In this document: one piece after another, positions 54,758 to 64,000 of the stretch
How positions within the stretch are numbered: the first letter of the stretch is position 1
Layout: every line of letters begins with the position of its first letter
Assembly: GCA_039566865.1 (NCBI GenBank)
Contig: CM076943.1
Span: 29,210,663 to 29,274,662 of the forward strand
Origin: Aurelia coerulea
Lineage: Eukaryota; Cnidaria; Scyphozoa; Semaeostomeae; Ulmaridae
DNA: 64,000 bases
Direction of reading: 5' to 3'
The notes under the pieces: model-generated
Database searches by the model: none
What the model saw: the letters and a program-made list of their open reading frames with translations, nothing else
Told to the model about the DNA's origin: nothing
Translations under genes and position numbers: made by a program

Positions 54758-55776
54758 TGGTGTCACCCATTATTCCCCATGTCGTCGCGCAGTTCTGAGT
54801 TAGATGCAAAAAGAGCAATTAATGAAAAAACCAAATAGCCAGATTATATCACCAACTAATGGAGAAAAAGATCGCAGAGTATCGATTTTTCACGTAAACT
54901 CTTTATACTGATGTTAGAAGATTTTAAAGAAGGGGGTAAAAACGTCGTTTTCTTCTAGCGTCGCCCATTATGGCCGCAGGAGAAACAATTAACACTACTC
55001 TCCGGTTAAAAGTTTTAATAAGAAAAACAGTTTTAATTACTGTTCTTTGTTTATCATTTGGTACTTTAAACCCAAAAATATTAACAAAGATTAACTTAAA
55101 CTTCGAGTTTTGGCAATTGAAATACATGCTTCGAGTTGCTCTAAATCCTGCCTTATCTCTTGTGCATGGACGGATGAGTTTTGACATATTTTCTAAAATA
55201 AAAAGAGACTAAATATAATGCTGCGTTTTTTGGGTTTCGATGATTTTCCAAGTCAGAAAGTAAGATTTTAACCCAAATTGATGATTTTTTAAATAAATTT
55301 TGAATTTTAGCATTTTGAAGCGATTGGAAACTTCTCTGGTAAACTGATCGGCATAATTGGCGACGAAAATAGCAATCAGCAGCGCTCAGACTTCATAACC
55401 TTAAATCTGAATCAGAAGTCACTTTGCTTTGGTTTTGTTGTAGATTCCTTCTCTAGAGACAGGACTTTTGAAAAATTCAAGCGCATTTTAGAAATTTCAA
55501 ATCGCAAGGTGCCGAGCGAACGAAAAAAAGGAAGGGATGTAAATAAAATCACGAAATTTGCAATTCTTGAAAGAATCAATTAGAGATATGCACAAACCAT
55601 CTCGTCGGGTTTCAACGCAAATGAACTGAAACATCAGTGAAGGTCAAATTATGATAAAACAGATGTCAGCGAAAGTTTTTCGTGCAATTGCAATTTTATT
55701 ACTGGTCGTCAGTCCCCTGAAATTTAATTTCTCTTGCTAGCCGGCCATAATGGGCGACCGGCCATAATGAGCGACG
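54758..55776. mobile_element. Probable TIR insert (GTCGCCCATTATGG-type ends)
   Basis: The motif CGTCGCCCATTATGGCCG (54959) and, at the right end, CGGCCATAATGGGCGAC and CGGCCATAATGAGCGACG (55741-55777) are inverted; an outer left version GTCACCCATTATTCCCC lies at 54758. Exact ends are unclear. The 80-codon frame inside has no recognised domain. Confidence 0.5.
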
Positions 55777-55980
55777 CTACTCTAGAAGAGTTTTCTTCTT
55801 TTTTAAGAATTCAAAACAATATTTTTCTAAATATTGAAGATTTCTGAAAAGTACAACGATACCATAATAGGTAGGTAGCTAACATTTCTTTAAGCCATTC
55901 AATTACAGATCATAGCGTAGAATTATATAAACACCTTTTTACACTGATATAAAGGTTGGCGCTTATGCTCCACAAGCATT

Positions 55981-56535
55981 GCTTTGAGAAAATGTTTGCT
56001 AAATGAAATTTTGAACCATCTTGGTACTGAGAGATCGCGATGTATATCTTGCAAAGAAATCTGATAGCAACAAAGAAGCCATCAATCTTGACTTCAAAAC
56101 AGACATCAATCGTTACTTCGATGCAAGAATTGCTGGCAACAGTTTCCTACTTGTCCGTTTGTTAGTGTTAGGTAAAGCATAGAAAGTGAATTTTCAATTT
56201 TGACCGAACCTGTCCTGAGAGATTATGAGAAGAAGTTATTTGTCAAGGGCATCTGTTTTTTCATTGTTTGTAAGGAAAGAGACAGCATCACACCAGGTTA
56301 GCATAAAGAATTTATGTTTGAAAAGCCACTGCTCATTGGTTATCAACAAGAAATGATTTATCAATTGTTGCACATGCTCAAATAAAGTTGGAAATTTCCC
56401 TGTGGTACCTGTCATTGCCTGCTGCCTGTCAGTAATTAAATATTGTAATTTATGAAACTATTTAATTAAAATTTGTTTATGTGTGTATATATTGTTAGCT
56501 ATAATATTATATCGAATGAAAATAAATTTACAACA
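55981..56535. repeat. Diverged tandem repeat, part 2, and spacer
   Basis: GAGAGATCGCGATGTATATC then TCTGATAGCAACAAAGAAG (about 56025-56085) continues the unit type of 53845-54360. The remainder is spacer without a recognised gene. Confidence 0.45.
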
Positions 56536-56790
56536 ACAACTCCCAAAGGGACAACACGTGCGAAAAAATGTAAAAGTCATTGCTGTAATGCAAAAAAGTT
56601 GTCGTGATATTATGCCTGTTTTGAAGGTTTCTTGAAGGGTTCTCTTAAGAGAATCCCTCATGATTCCAGAACAAAAAAGCCGATTTCAGTCAGAGAAAAC
56701 TTCAACATTTGATTGAACATGTCCACTATTGAGTAATGTATTTACCAATATTGTTACCTTGATATCCAAGCAGCAGTTGCCTTCCAAACA
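56536..56790. repeat. MITE family A fragment
   Basis: CACGTGCGAAAAAATG, TTTTGAAGGTTTCTTGAAGG, AGAGAATCCCTCATGATTCC and TACCTTGATATCCAAG follow the right half of family A in order. Both ends are missing. Confidence 0.65.
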
Positions 56791-56839
56791 GAGATCTTTG
56801 TTCACACCCACTGGTACATATATCTTTCCATAACGAGAA

Positions 56840-57535
56840 AAACATTTTGTTAGACAATAGCATGGGTTGCTTTCGATTGACACCGCAATTCAAAGAGATT
56901 AGCGATCGCAGACAACGGACGTTCTCTAAACCAGTAACTCAAAACAAAAAGCCTCAAAAATTTCTTTGAAACAAATGTAGCTGGCTTGCTTGTTGTGCAT
57001 TCCAGAAATTGTTTTCAAGAGCAAATATGAGCATAGATCGAAAGAAGAAGGATATATCTACACAGAGCCTTTGGCCTTGGGCATTAGATTTGTTTGATTC
57101 AAATGCCGATTGGAAGGCGATTCAATTATTTTTTTTGTGGATGTAATGAAAACACATACTGCTCGGCTTCTGAACCTAAGAAATAAAATGCCCGAGGTAG
57201 ATGTGTAGGTATACCCTTCATCTTTGGATTTATGCTCACTTTTACTCTTAAAAATCGTTTCTGGAATGCACAGCGAGCCAGCTAGCTACTTGGGTTTCAG
57301 AGCAATTCTTGCAGCTTGCATTGTTTTTGTTTGTGACTTGACAAACCAGGCATAGAATTCTCTTTTTCTGAGATGCACAGCGAGCATGGTAGTTACTTGA
57401 GTTTCAGAGAAGTTTTGCGCCTTTGTTTGTTTTGAAATAATGGTTGAGAAAATTTACTTTGTCTGCAGTCGCTAATTGCTTTGAATTCAGGTGTCAACAA
57501 AAGTATCCCATGCCATTTTGTCACAAAATCTGTCC
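56840..57535. repeat. Large palindromic repeat, family P copy 3
   Basis: Inverted arms with the phrases GCAATTCAAAGAGATTAGCG, GTGCATTCCAGAAATTG, GAAAGAAGAAGGATATATC and their inverses around a centre near 57110. Slightly longer than copies 1 and 2, with a partial arm repeated at 57355-57400. Confidence 0.8.
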
Positions 57536-59328
57536 TTCCATCCATTGCGAAGAAAACCTTTTATTCTTAATATGAAGTCATATGAAAGTAAGATTCTACT
57601 GTGTTGCGAAGGAATAACATGCTGTCTTTGCGTAAAATTGCTTAATGAAGATTGATTTTGATTTATGCAGCCAAGTTATGTTTGGTCGCCTTTCTTTCAC
57701 TATTTGTGCATGATTTTTTCACAACATTTCGTTAGATTTTATTCATTACACAGGTTTGCGTTTTGGAAAATTATTGTATTATTTGTGAAAACGGCCAAAG
57801 ATCCTGTCAATAGCAAATTACTTTCGCCGTACTTGAAACTTACTTTGCAGATGGAGTTTAAATTTCGCAAGGTTGCCGTCTTCAACAATGTATCTTGTCT
57901 CGCACAAAAAGTAGCATCACGTACACAAAATGGAAAAAAATTGAAAAGTGCTAGGGTTCACAATGAATGAAATCTTAGCAAAAGTACAGGACAAAATTGT
58001 GCAGCCAATCAAATTTTAAGATTAAAGGTCTTGTAATCCATCATACCGGGGATCCCGGAAGGGGGGATGGGTGGCACTCGTATATTTTTCCATACGGGGA
58101 CGTGCCGCTGAACAAGGTATCATCTTCAGGATTCCTACTCTGGGACAGGGTATCACTTTTGTATAGTTGGCTCCATGACCGGGTCCATATTTTCTATAAT
58201 TGACTACATAACGTCGTTGTAGGCCAATTTCACTCTGAGTGTGTGATTTAAATCGTTTGGATGGCAATATTTCCGCATTTTCTGATAGATTTCTATCAAG
58301 TTTCCGGGGCAGCCTTCAATTTTGAATGAAGAAACTCAAGAACAGGGTTTTTGAAATTTTATTCCGGGACAGGGTATCATTTTCGGGAATTTTACTCCAG
58401 GACAAGGTGCCTTTTCAGATTTTCCAGCGGCACATCTCCGTATTTTCTTAGAGCAAGCACCTCTCCCCCCCGGATCATACATTATAACTTCATCTCCATC
58501 ATCGCCGGATACAGCTCAAAATTTTCAGGGGGGCAATGAAGGAAAGCTTCCTCAAAACTGACCAAATATATATGTTATTCTACCCTTTTATGTCGTACTT
58601 TCGGAAGTTTTAGGGCCAACTGCCTCCTGCTGCCCCCATACTATGTACGGCCTTCTCCGTAACATAGCTGCCAAGTTATTTTTCCAAAGAGGAGCTATAC
58701 AATGGCTGATAGCTCTATCAACAGCCCTTGCTCACTACAATTTGAAAATTTTACTCTGAGTGATTGTTTGTACATCATCAAACCTAAAAACACAATACCT
58801 GCAATATGTTGTAGCATTCAAAGCCAAAGAAGAAGAATGGTCTCCGTGTTCCTGCTATATCAATGGTACTTTCAACTTTTATCTTCAAATAAAATTTAAG
58901 AAAGGAAAAGTAAAAAGAAAAACCACGTATATTTATAGGAGCTAACGTTTATCCCAAGATAGATGCCAGAAGATTCTGTGATTGGACAGCTTTTGACTTG
59001 AATCGATTATCGAGTACAGTCGTCTATGACATTGATTGTACTGTAGAGTAGTTTTAATTAGTATAAAGATGAGTAAAATGATTGTACTGTAAGGGAATTG
59101 TGTTATATAACAAATGCATGATATGGTAAGTACCCACAAACAAGAAACACGCGTTCAAGAAACTCAGATACTGAGTTTTAACAAAACAATGAAAATAATA
59201 GTTTACTGCTCTTAAAAGCAATAGGCCGAAGTTGCAACAGTGCTTCATATTCATGGGTACCCACTGTCAATGTATTTTCCTATTTATGAGGATTTTTTAT
59301 GGAAAAGAGGGAAGAACTTTGACCCACC
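57536..59328. other. Intergenic; unassigned frames
   Basis: Open frames at 57665-57970 and 58702-58945 (+) have no recognised domain. A region at 58025-58500 contains repeated CGGGACAGGGTATCA phrases (58141, 58366), pointing to an old repeat. I see no supportable gene. Confidence 0.35.
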
Positions 59329-59873
59329 GGGTGAGTAAAAAAAAATGTATACATTGTCTGAAAAATTGTACAACAAAAAGAAGCAAATAGATTTGAAAAA
59401 CCAAAATCCACGATCTGGCAGAGGTAGCTTAAATTCGAGAATTCACTGATGATTTACAACGCACAATCTTAATTTTAAATCAAGAATCACCGAAATTTTA
59501 GCTTCTATGGGCGTTGCCTAACCAATAAGTGTGTTGCTCAATTTGATCTACTTGTCAACCGGTATGGAAAGTCTTAAACTGTAAATAAACTCTCTCTCTC
59601 TCTCATCAATGCTGAGCACCAAAGACTCAACATTTACGTGACAATGAACAGCTAATTTTTTGGCAGCCTTTTGGCAAATTGAGAAACAGAGCTTTTGGCT
59701 AGGTCCTGATTTCCGAAGGAAATAATGCACAAAGAATTTTGAAAAATTTCAAAAATTAAGTTGAGGCCTTTGTAAGATGATGAAATTAAACATATTTACA
59801 AATTGGTGGCATAGCTTCTCCTGTACAATTTTTCAAACAGTGCATAGATTGTTCTGACTCACCCCCGGTATAA
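59329..59873. mobile_element. MITE (CCGGGTGAGTAAAAAAAAAT ends)
   Basis: Left CCGGGTGAGT then AAAAAAAAATGTATACATTG; right CAATCTATGC-type arm read inverted (GTGCATAGATTGTTCTGACT) then CACCCCCGG and TA. The orphan end at 51987 starts the same way. Confidence 0.8.
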
Positions 59874-59960
59874 AATTCCTTTTAAACTAGATGCCTATTC
59901 CATGTCTACAATATGACAGTCTCTCTTTGAAACATTTTTAGTTAATCAGCAGATCTTCTG

Positions 59961-60242
59961 TCATACTGAAAGACTGAGAGATATAAACTTTTTTATTGTG
60001 AAAGCTCGATTTTTTTCTTCTAATTTGTGCATTTCAGAGATTGTAAGTAGCAGTGTAGTAATGGCATTTTGAAACGTTTGACTGACAGGTGATGAACCAG
60101 CATATTTTTTAAAAAGTTTTTTATTCCTTTGTGTTTGGAGAAACTTCTTAATTGCAGCTATTTTACCAGCCAGCAAGTTGTTGAGCTTCGCAGACTCTGC
60201 TATTGCTAAACCATGAATTGATTGCAAGTAAACAACCAGCAA
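59961..60242 (-). CDS. Possible exon of an unrecognised coiled-coil protein
   Basis: A 93-codon frame with an amphipathic, Lys/Glu/Leu-rich pattern (LNNLLAGKIAAIKKFLQTQR, NAITTLLLTISEMHKLEEKN) unlike the low-complexity frames around it. A possible splice donor (GTATGA) follows the codons FISLSLS on the minus strand, and an acceptor-like TTTAG lies near the N-terminal side. It is outside the mapped repeats. No family recognised. Confidence 0.28.
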   Translation of the reverse strand: MLVVYLQSIHGLAIAESAKLNNLLAGKIAAIKKFLQTQRNKKLFKKYAGSSPVSQTFQNAITTLLLTISEMHKLEEKNRAFTIKKFISLSLSV

Positions 60243-60529
60243 ATCTTCAAATATTCGTTATCTTAGATTTTTAGTAAACACATTTACTTGTACAAAGCAA
60301 TTCTACTGGAAGTTTCTAAATGGATATCCTGTTGGCAATAATTAATAAACCAAGAAATGACTTACTTGTCGCGATTGTGTATTTTGAGCTAGGAAACATC
60401 ACATTTGGATTGCTATTTGTAAAATTTTGTGGTCATAAGTTGAAGTTTTTAAGAGCCACTTGACGATTGTACCGGCAGACTCTTACCCTTAGATTATTCG
60501 GAATCAAATTGCTATAAGCTGGTATGGTA

Positions 60530-60657
60530 TTAACAGCATCTTTATTGTAGTTTTCTTCTACTGTTTGCGGTATCTTGCTATTTTTTGATGCGGTAACACG
60601 GTATTTTGTGACTTTTCGTGCGATATTGCGGTATTAGGACCCCCCGAAGTACCCCTC
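60530..60657. mobile_element. Right end of the RT-carrying TIR element family (solo)
   Basis: TTTGCGGTATCTTGCTATTT, GCGATATTGCGGTATTAGG and CCCCCCGAAGTACCCCTC reproduce the right 120 bp of 18053-20459. The rest of this copy is missing. Confidence 0.85.
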
Positions 60658-60748
60658 CGTAAATTTCCATTGCCAAATCACAGCGATTCAAAGTCAATAC
60701 TCGAGTCAAATAATGGGGGTTTCGATTATAAGATCAAGTGTAACCATA

Positions 60749-61531
60749 AAGGGTGTCCCAAAACATGTGCGCCGTTTGAATGGCTACTGTGGAGAAGCTA
60801 TAAGTCTAACTTTCCTGTTTTTCAGATTTGTGAATAGATGAGATTTCAACTCAGAGTTTGGCACGGAGTTTGTGTAAATCTGACGAGTGATTGGTAATTC
60901 ATTGAGAAAGAAAGTCACAATCACTGGTTGCTTCAAAACCAGAGGATTTTATCTCCGTACTTAACCATATAACTTGAATTTTAACATTAAATGAACTTAA
61001 ACTTTACAGTTATGCCAGGAAACAAATTTTGGAGTAATTAAGGACCACATTCTTTAAGAATATCCACCAAGCAGCATGCTGAACGCAATATTGTTGGTTT
61101 AAAATGACTTTATCACTTTTCAGAAGCAAAATATATGATGGACTCATGACATGGCCTGAAGCACTTGTGTTGCACATTTCCATTCCTGGCAGCCCTAGAT
61201 ATGCCCAATATTCTTGGTTGTCACAAAATTCAATGTATGACTATCTGTCTCACTTAAGAACTTCAGAAAACAGGGCTAAAAAGGATTTTTTTAATCAATT
61301 TCGTTAATTTTAACGCAATAGAGAATACTGAATACTCTGGTTTTGAGGCAGCCAATAATTTTGGCTTTCTTGCTCCATAAATCAGCAACTAGTGATCAGA
61401 TTGACTCAAACTCGGTGTCAACCTTTAAGTTAAAGTCTTTTCTGTCAAGAATCTTAAAAACAGAAAAATTGGATTTATGGCTGCTCCGCAGAAGCGTTAC
61501 AAACAGCGCACATGTTTTTTGGGACACACTG
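60749..61531. mobile_element. MITE (GGGTGTCCCAAAACATGTGC ends)
   Basis: Left AAGGGTGTCCCAAAACATGT then GCGC; right GCGCACATGT then TTTTTTGGGACACACTG; TA on both sides (60747-60748, 61532-61533). 783 bp, no transposase recognised. Confidence 0.85.
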
Positions 61532-61533
61532 TA

Positions 61534-62329
61534 TGTGGAAGACGAAAGAAGAACCTGCTGTTGTTAAAATTGTGGATTTGATTGAAGAAGTGGGGAACTT
61601 CCTAGTCTCTTCGCAAACCGTCGCAATGCTCCTTGCTTATCAGGAGTTCGCCTTAAGTGCCTGAAACTGCAAATATTTCTTTCTTCAACGCGGTTCTGAG
61701 ACTGTTTCACACAGCACTGCTAAATAATATCTGGCTTATTTAGAGCTAACAATTTTTCTCCAGGAAGATGATTCTCAGTATGATTTCCAATAAACCATGC
61801 TTTTTGTAGGTAGGTAAACAAATTCAATACATTTGCAAGGAAACCAGCGAATCAGGTGACATATTTGCGTTCTATGCTTTATGACACGAGTCCTTGTTTT
61901 CGCTCAATGCCCTCCGAACAATAGACTATTTGTCGTGTAGTCTGCATGCATACTTTACGAACGGGAGAAAGGGGGAAAAGGGGAGAAAGTAATGTCTGCG
62001 TTGTAGAGTGAGCAGAATCAATCCTGTAGAGCAATTTTTGATTTTCAGAGCAATGCTTTGCGAAATGCAAACCATATTTTCATTGGCTAAGAGACAATAA
62101 GGATGGAGGGGGGGGGCACACCAGTGAAGCATTTCAAAGAAACAGAATGCTTGTAGAATGCTTCTTTCACCCGGTTGCGAAGTCTACAAGGAGGCTAACT
62201 GATGTGGCGAACATTATCTTTGCTACATCGTTGTTAGTTCCTTGTGGATAGCCGTAACAAAAAGCAACCCCCATTGTAATTGCCACATCCTCACATCACA
62301 TCGCAGTTAATAATTTTAGCTGTATGTCT
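61534..62329. other. Intergenic, no gene seen
   Basis: A lone TTCACCCGG at about 62166 may be the right end of a lost MITE. Otherwise nothing recognised. Confidence 0.35.
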
Positions 62330-62468
62330 GTTGGCTGTTCGATTGTTTTTCGCCTCTTAATCGCTGTTAGCCTCTTTATCGTGTACTCATGGCTGCATTA
62401 TAAATGGCACGAAAACGCGATAAAGAGGCTTGCTACGATAAAGAGGCAAAAGACAATCACACAGCCTT
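62330..62468. mobile_element. Short palindromic MITE (GCCTCTTWATCG arms)
   Basis: GGCTGTTCGATTGTTTTTCG on the left and CAAAAGACAATCACACAGCC on the right are imperfect inverses, with internal CCTCTTTATCG/CGATAAAGAGG pairs. About 139 bp. Confidence 0.7.
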
Positions 62469-62737
62469 GTTTTCATTTGTGCGATATGACGTCACTTCGC
62501 TCAAATTGCTTATTTGAATATGTATTTTCACAAGAAGAAGGCGAAAAACACTGGGGAAATAGTATCATACATCATTCATAGCAGTACTATCTTGTATTTT
62601 ATCATCAATCATACCAACCCCGGACTTGTCCTTTAAGCTTTTCCAATATTTAGACATTACTCAAGTACCTTACGAGCAATATGATACAGGATACAAGTGA
62701 AAACAAAGTAAAAGTATGGTGAAGGATTTCCTTTATG

Positions 62738-63353
62738 AGGGGTACTTCGGGGTTTGCGGTGTTGCGGTATCGGGGGTAAATTTTGTGTGGTATTGCGATA
62801 ATGACGGGGAAAACTTGCGGTATTGCGGTATCGAGCTTTCACAGCGCGGTATGCGGTATTGTACGAACATTAACATCCAGACTTCATGTAATGCCATTTT
62901 CCTGTTGAAGAACAAAGCATCTTCGAGACGAATTGATAGAGGAAAGAAAAGCGAAGGAGAGGGAGGTCCCTTATCCCTCTCTCCTTGTGCCTGCTCCACC
63001 TGCTCAACCTTGAAAAAGTACCTGCGGAGGAGAGCACGCAACATTTTTATCTGAAGAAAAAGAATCAAAATATTTGCACGAATCAAAACTTTAGATGTGG
63101 GAAAATCCCCCCTATTTTCAAATCAGGCAATCCGGCAATATTGGAAAACTATACGCCTTGCATGGTAATTCCTGCTCTATCTAAGTTATCTGATCATTTA
63201 TAATCGACTGTCTCAGTACCTTGAATCGAATGGCCTGTTGTGCCCACATCAGTTTCGGTTTATACAAGAGAGATCTACGCAACATGCAGGTACCTTACTG
63301 TCAGAAAAGGTTAGACAGAACGTTGGAAAAGGGCTACTTTGTAGTGCTGTCTA
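62738..63353 (+). mobile_element. TIR element carrying an RT fragment, copy 2 (left part)
   Basis: Begins GAGGGGTACTTCGGGG and follows 18053-18665 nearly base for base, including the TGCGGTATTGCGGTA iterations and the RT entry (FRCGKIPPIFKSGNPAILEN). It lacks some bases present in copy 1 near 63180-63190 and has extra ones near 63235. At 63352 it is cut by another TIR element at a TA. Confidence 0.92.
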
Positions 63354-64000
63354 GGGTAAGACGGGGTAAAGTGAACTACCCATAACTTTTTATATTCACA
63401 TGTGAACACGAAGTCAGATGAAGAAGACCGTTTCAACCTCATTTGGTTCATAACAATGCCTCCAAAAAATCATAATTTCCAGGATAATTTTTCGCTCTGA
63501 TGACACAGAAATATATTCTGATACCAGCTCCCTGAGAAACCTCCAAAAATGTGACAGCCTAAGTTGGATCTTCATCCAAAAATGCAGTTACTGATCCAAG
63601 AATTTTGTTGGGATTTGATGAAGCAAGTATACCTATCGACATGGAAAGGATAAATGGCCATCACTGTGAAAGTAGAGTATTGATAATTGTTTTATAGATT
63701 TATAACTATTCTTGATTTTATTTCTGGGCGTAGGTTTCAGGGCACAGTGAACTATTTGAAAATAGTGTTTCTCTTTTTAGTGATTTGGTATTTATGTGCA
63801 ATATAGTATTTTCCAAGTATATTCCCATTATTGTTCATCGAATTGTATTCAGGTCTCGCAATTTGACTCGAATTTGTGACTTTGACAATAGTTTTTGGTT
63901 AATATTTGATCTGCACAGATCGTTCTCAACATAGGTCACCATTTAACTTTTTTAAATTCTCTCTTGCGAAATTTTTGGGGCTGTTACGTTTTGGCATGCG
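63354..64000. mobile_element. TIR element (GGGTAAGACGGGGTAAAGTG end), runs off the window
   Basis: TA (63352-63353) then GGGTAAGACGGGGTAAAGTG, closely like the end of 31350-32907 (GGGTAGGGTGGGGTAATGTG). An internal GGGCACAGTGAACTATTT near 63738 echoes the end motif. The right TIR is outside the window. Confidence 0.7.

Larger units (their letters stand above)
54380..55980. mobile_element. Decayed TIR element containing two nested elements
   Basis: Outer arms at 54385-54410 plus 54664-54755 (AAAAGGCTGGTGTGAAATT, TCTACCGTTGGACTTTTC) and at 55840-55975 (AAAAGTACAACGATACC, AAACACCTTTTTACACTG) are inverted and match the inner arms of the element at 31350-32907. Inside lie the MITE at 54414-54661 and another insert at about 54758-55776 whose ends share GCCCATTATGG/CCATAATGGGC. 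Confidence 0.55.

Noticed and set aside
54970..55212. 80-codon frame as a host gene
   Set aside because: Lies inside a probable TIR insert between inverted CCATAATGG motifs and matches no family I recognise.

Overview
This is an AT-rich stretch of an animal nuclear genome, probably from a non-vertebrate metazoan. A cnidarian or similarly early-branching lineage is my best guess, but the sequence does not settle it. The animal assignment rests on a Wnt C-terminal exon at the left edge, an outer-axoneme/central-apparatus ciliary gene (CFAP70/TTC18) and a Golgi beta-1,3-glycosyltransferase of family GT31. There are no prokaryotic features. Coding DNA is under 8% of the window; most of the rest is recognisable as dead or non-autonomous mobile DNA.

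Layout. 3-236: end of a Wnt gene (+). 237-12368: repeat-rich DNA with MITE copies, three hAT-like MITEs that still carry intact 8-bp target duplications (plus one with a degenerate duplication), a 19/38-bp tandem array, a short TATA-led reading frame near 5.1-5.3 kb and large palindromic repeats. 12369-20686: two TTAA-flanked DNA transposons placed end to end and sharing the middle TTAA. The second carries remnants of a Kolobok/Mutator-like transposase (-) and has been invaded by a TIR element that contains a reverse-transcriptase (RT) fragment; that fragment was invaded by a TA-flanked MITE, which was invaded by a hAT-like MITE. 21317-24493: an intronless, intact CFAP70 gene (+) with an RFX X-box-like site just upstream and a MITE ending about 140 bp upstream of the start codon. 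24494-27500: mostly featureless intergenic DNA. 27500-38500: a graveyard of non-LTR retrotransposon pieces (an ORF1 protein, two complementary RT fragments), a Penelope-like GIY-YIG remnant, a 1.56-kb TIR element and a 1.7-kb near-perfect palindrome. 38500-46200: many TIR/TTAA MITEs. 46205-47935: a CR1-like RT pseudogene on the minus strand. 50326-51477: an intact single-exon GT31 gene (+). 51500-64000: more MITEs, an interrupted diverged tandem array, and a second copy of the RT-carrying TIR element, itself cut by another TIR element that runs off the right edge.

The three host genes (Wnt signalling, ciliary axoneme, Golgi glycosylation) do not form a pathway. The window's main interest is the stratigraphy of its transposons. 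At least seven distinct sequence families share almost the same ends (TA, then CCGGGTG) and none encodes a transposase here. Several nested insertions can be ordered in time, and one TIR element appears to have captured and re-amplified a retrotransposon fragment.
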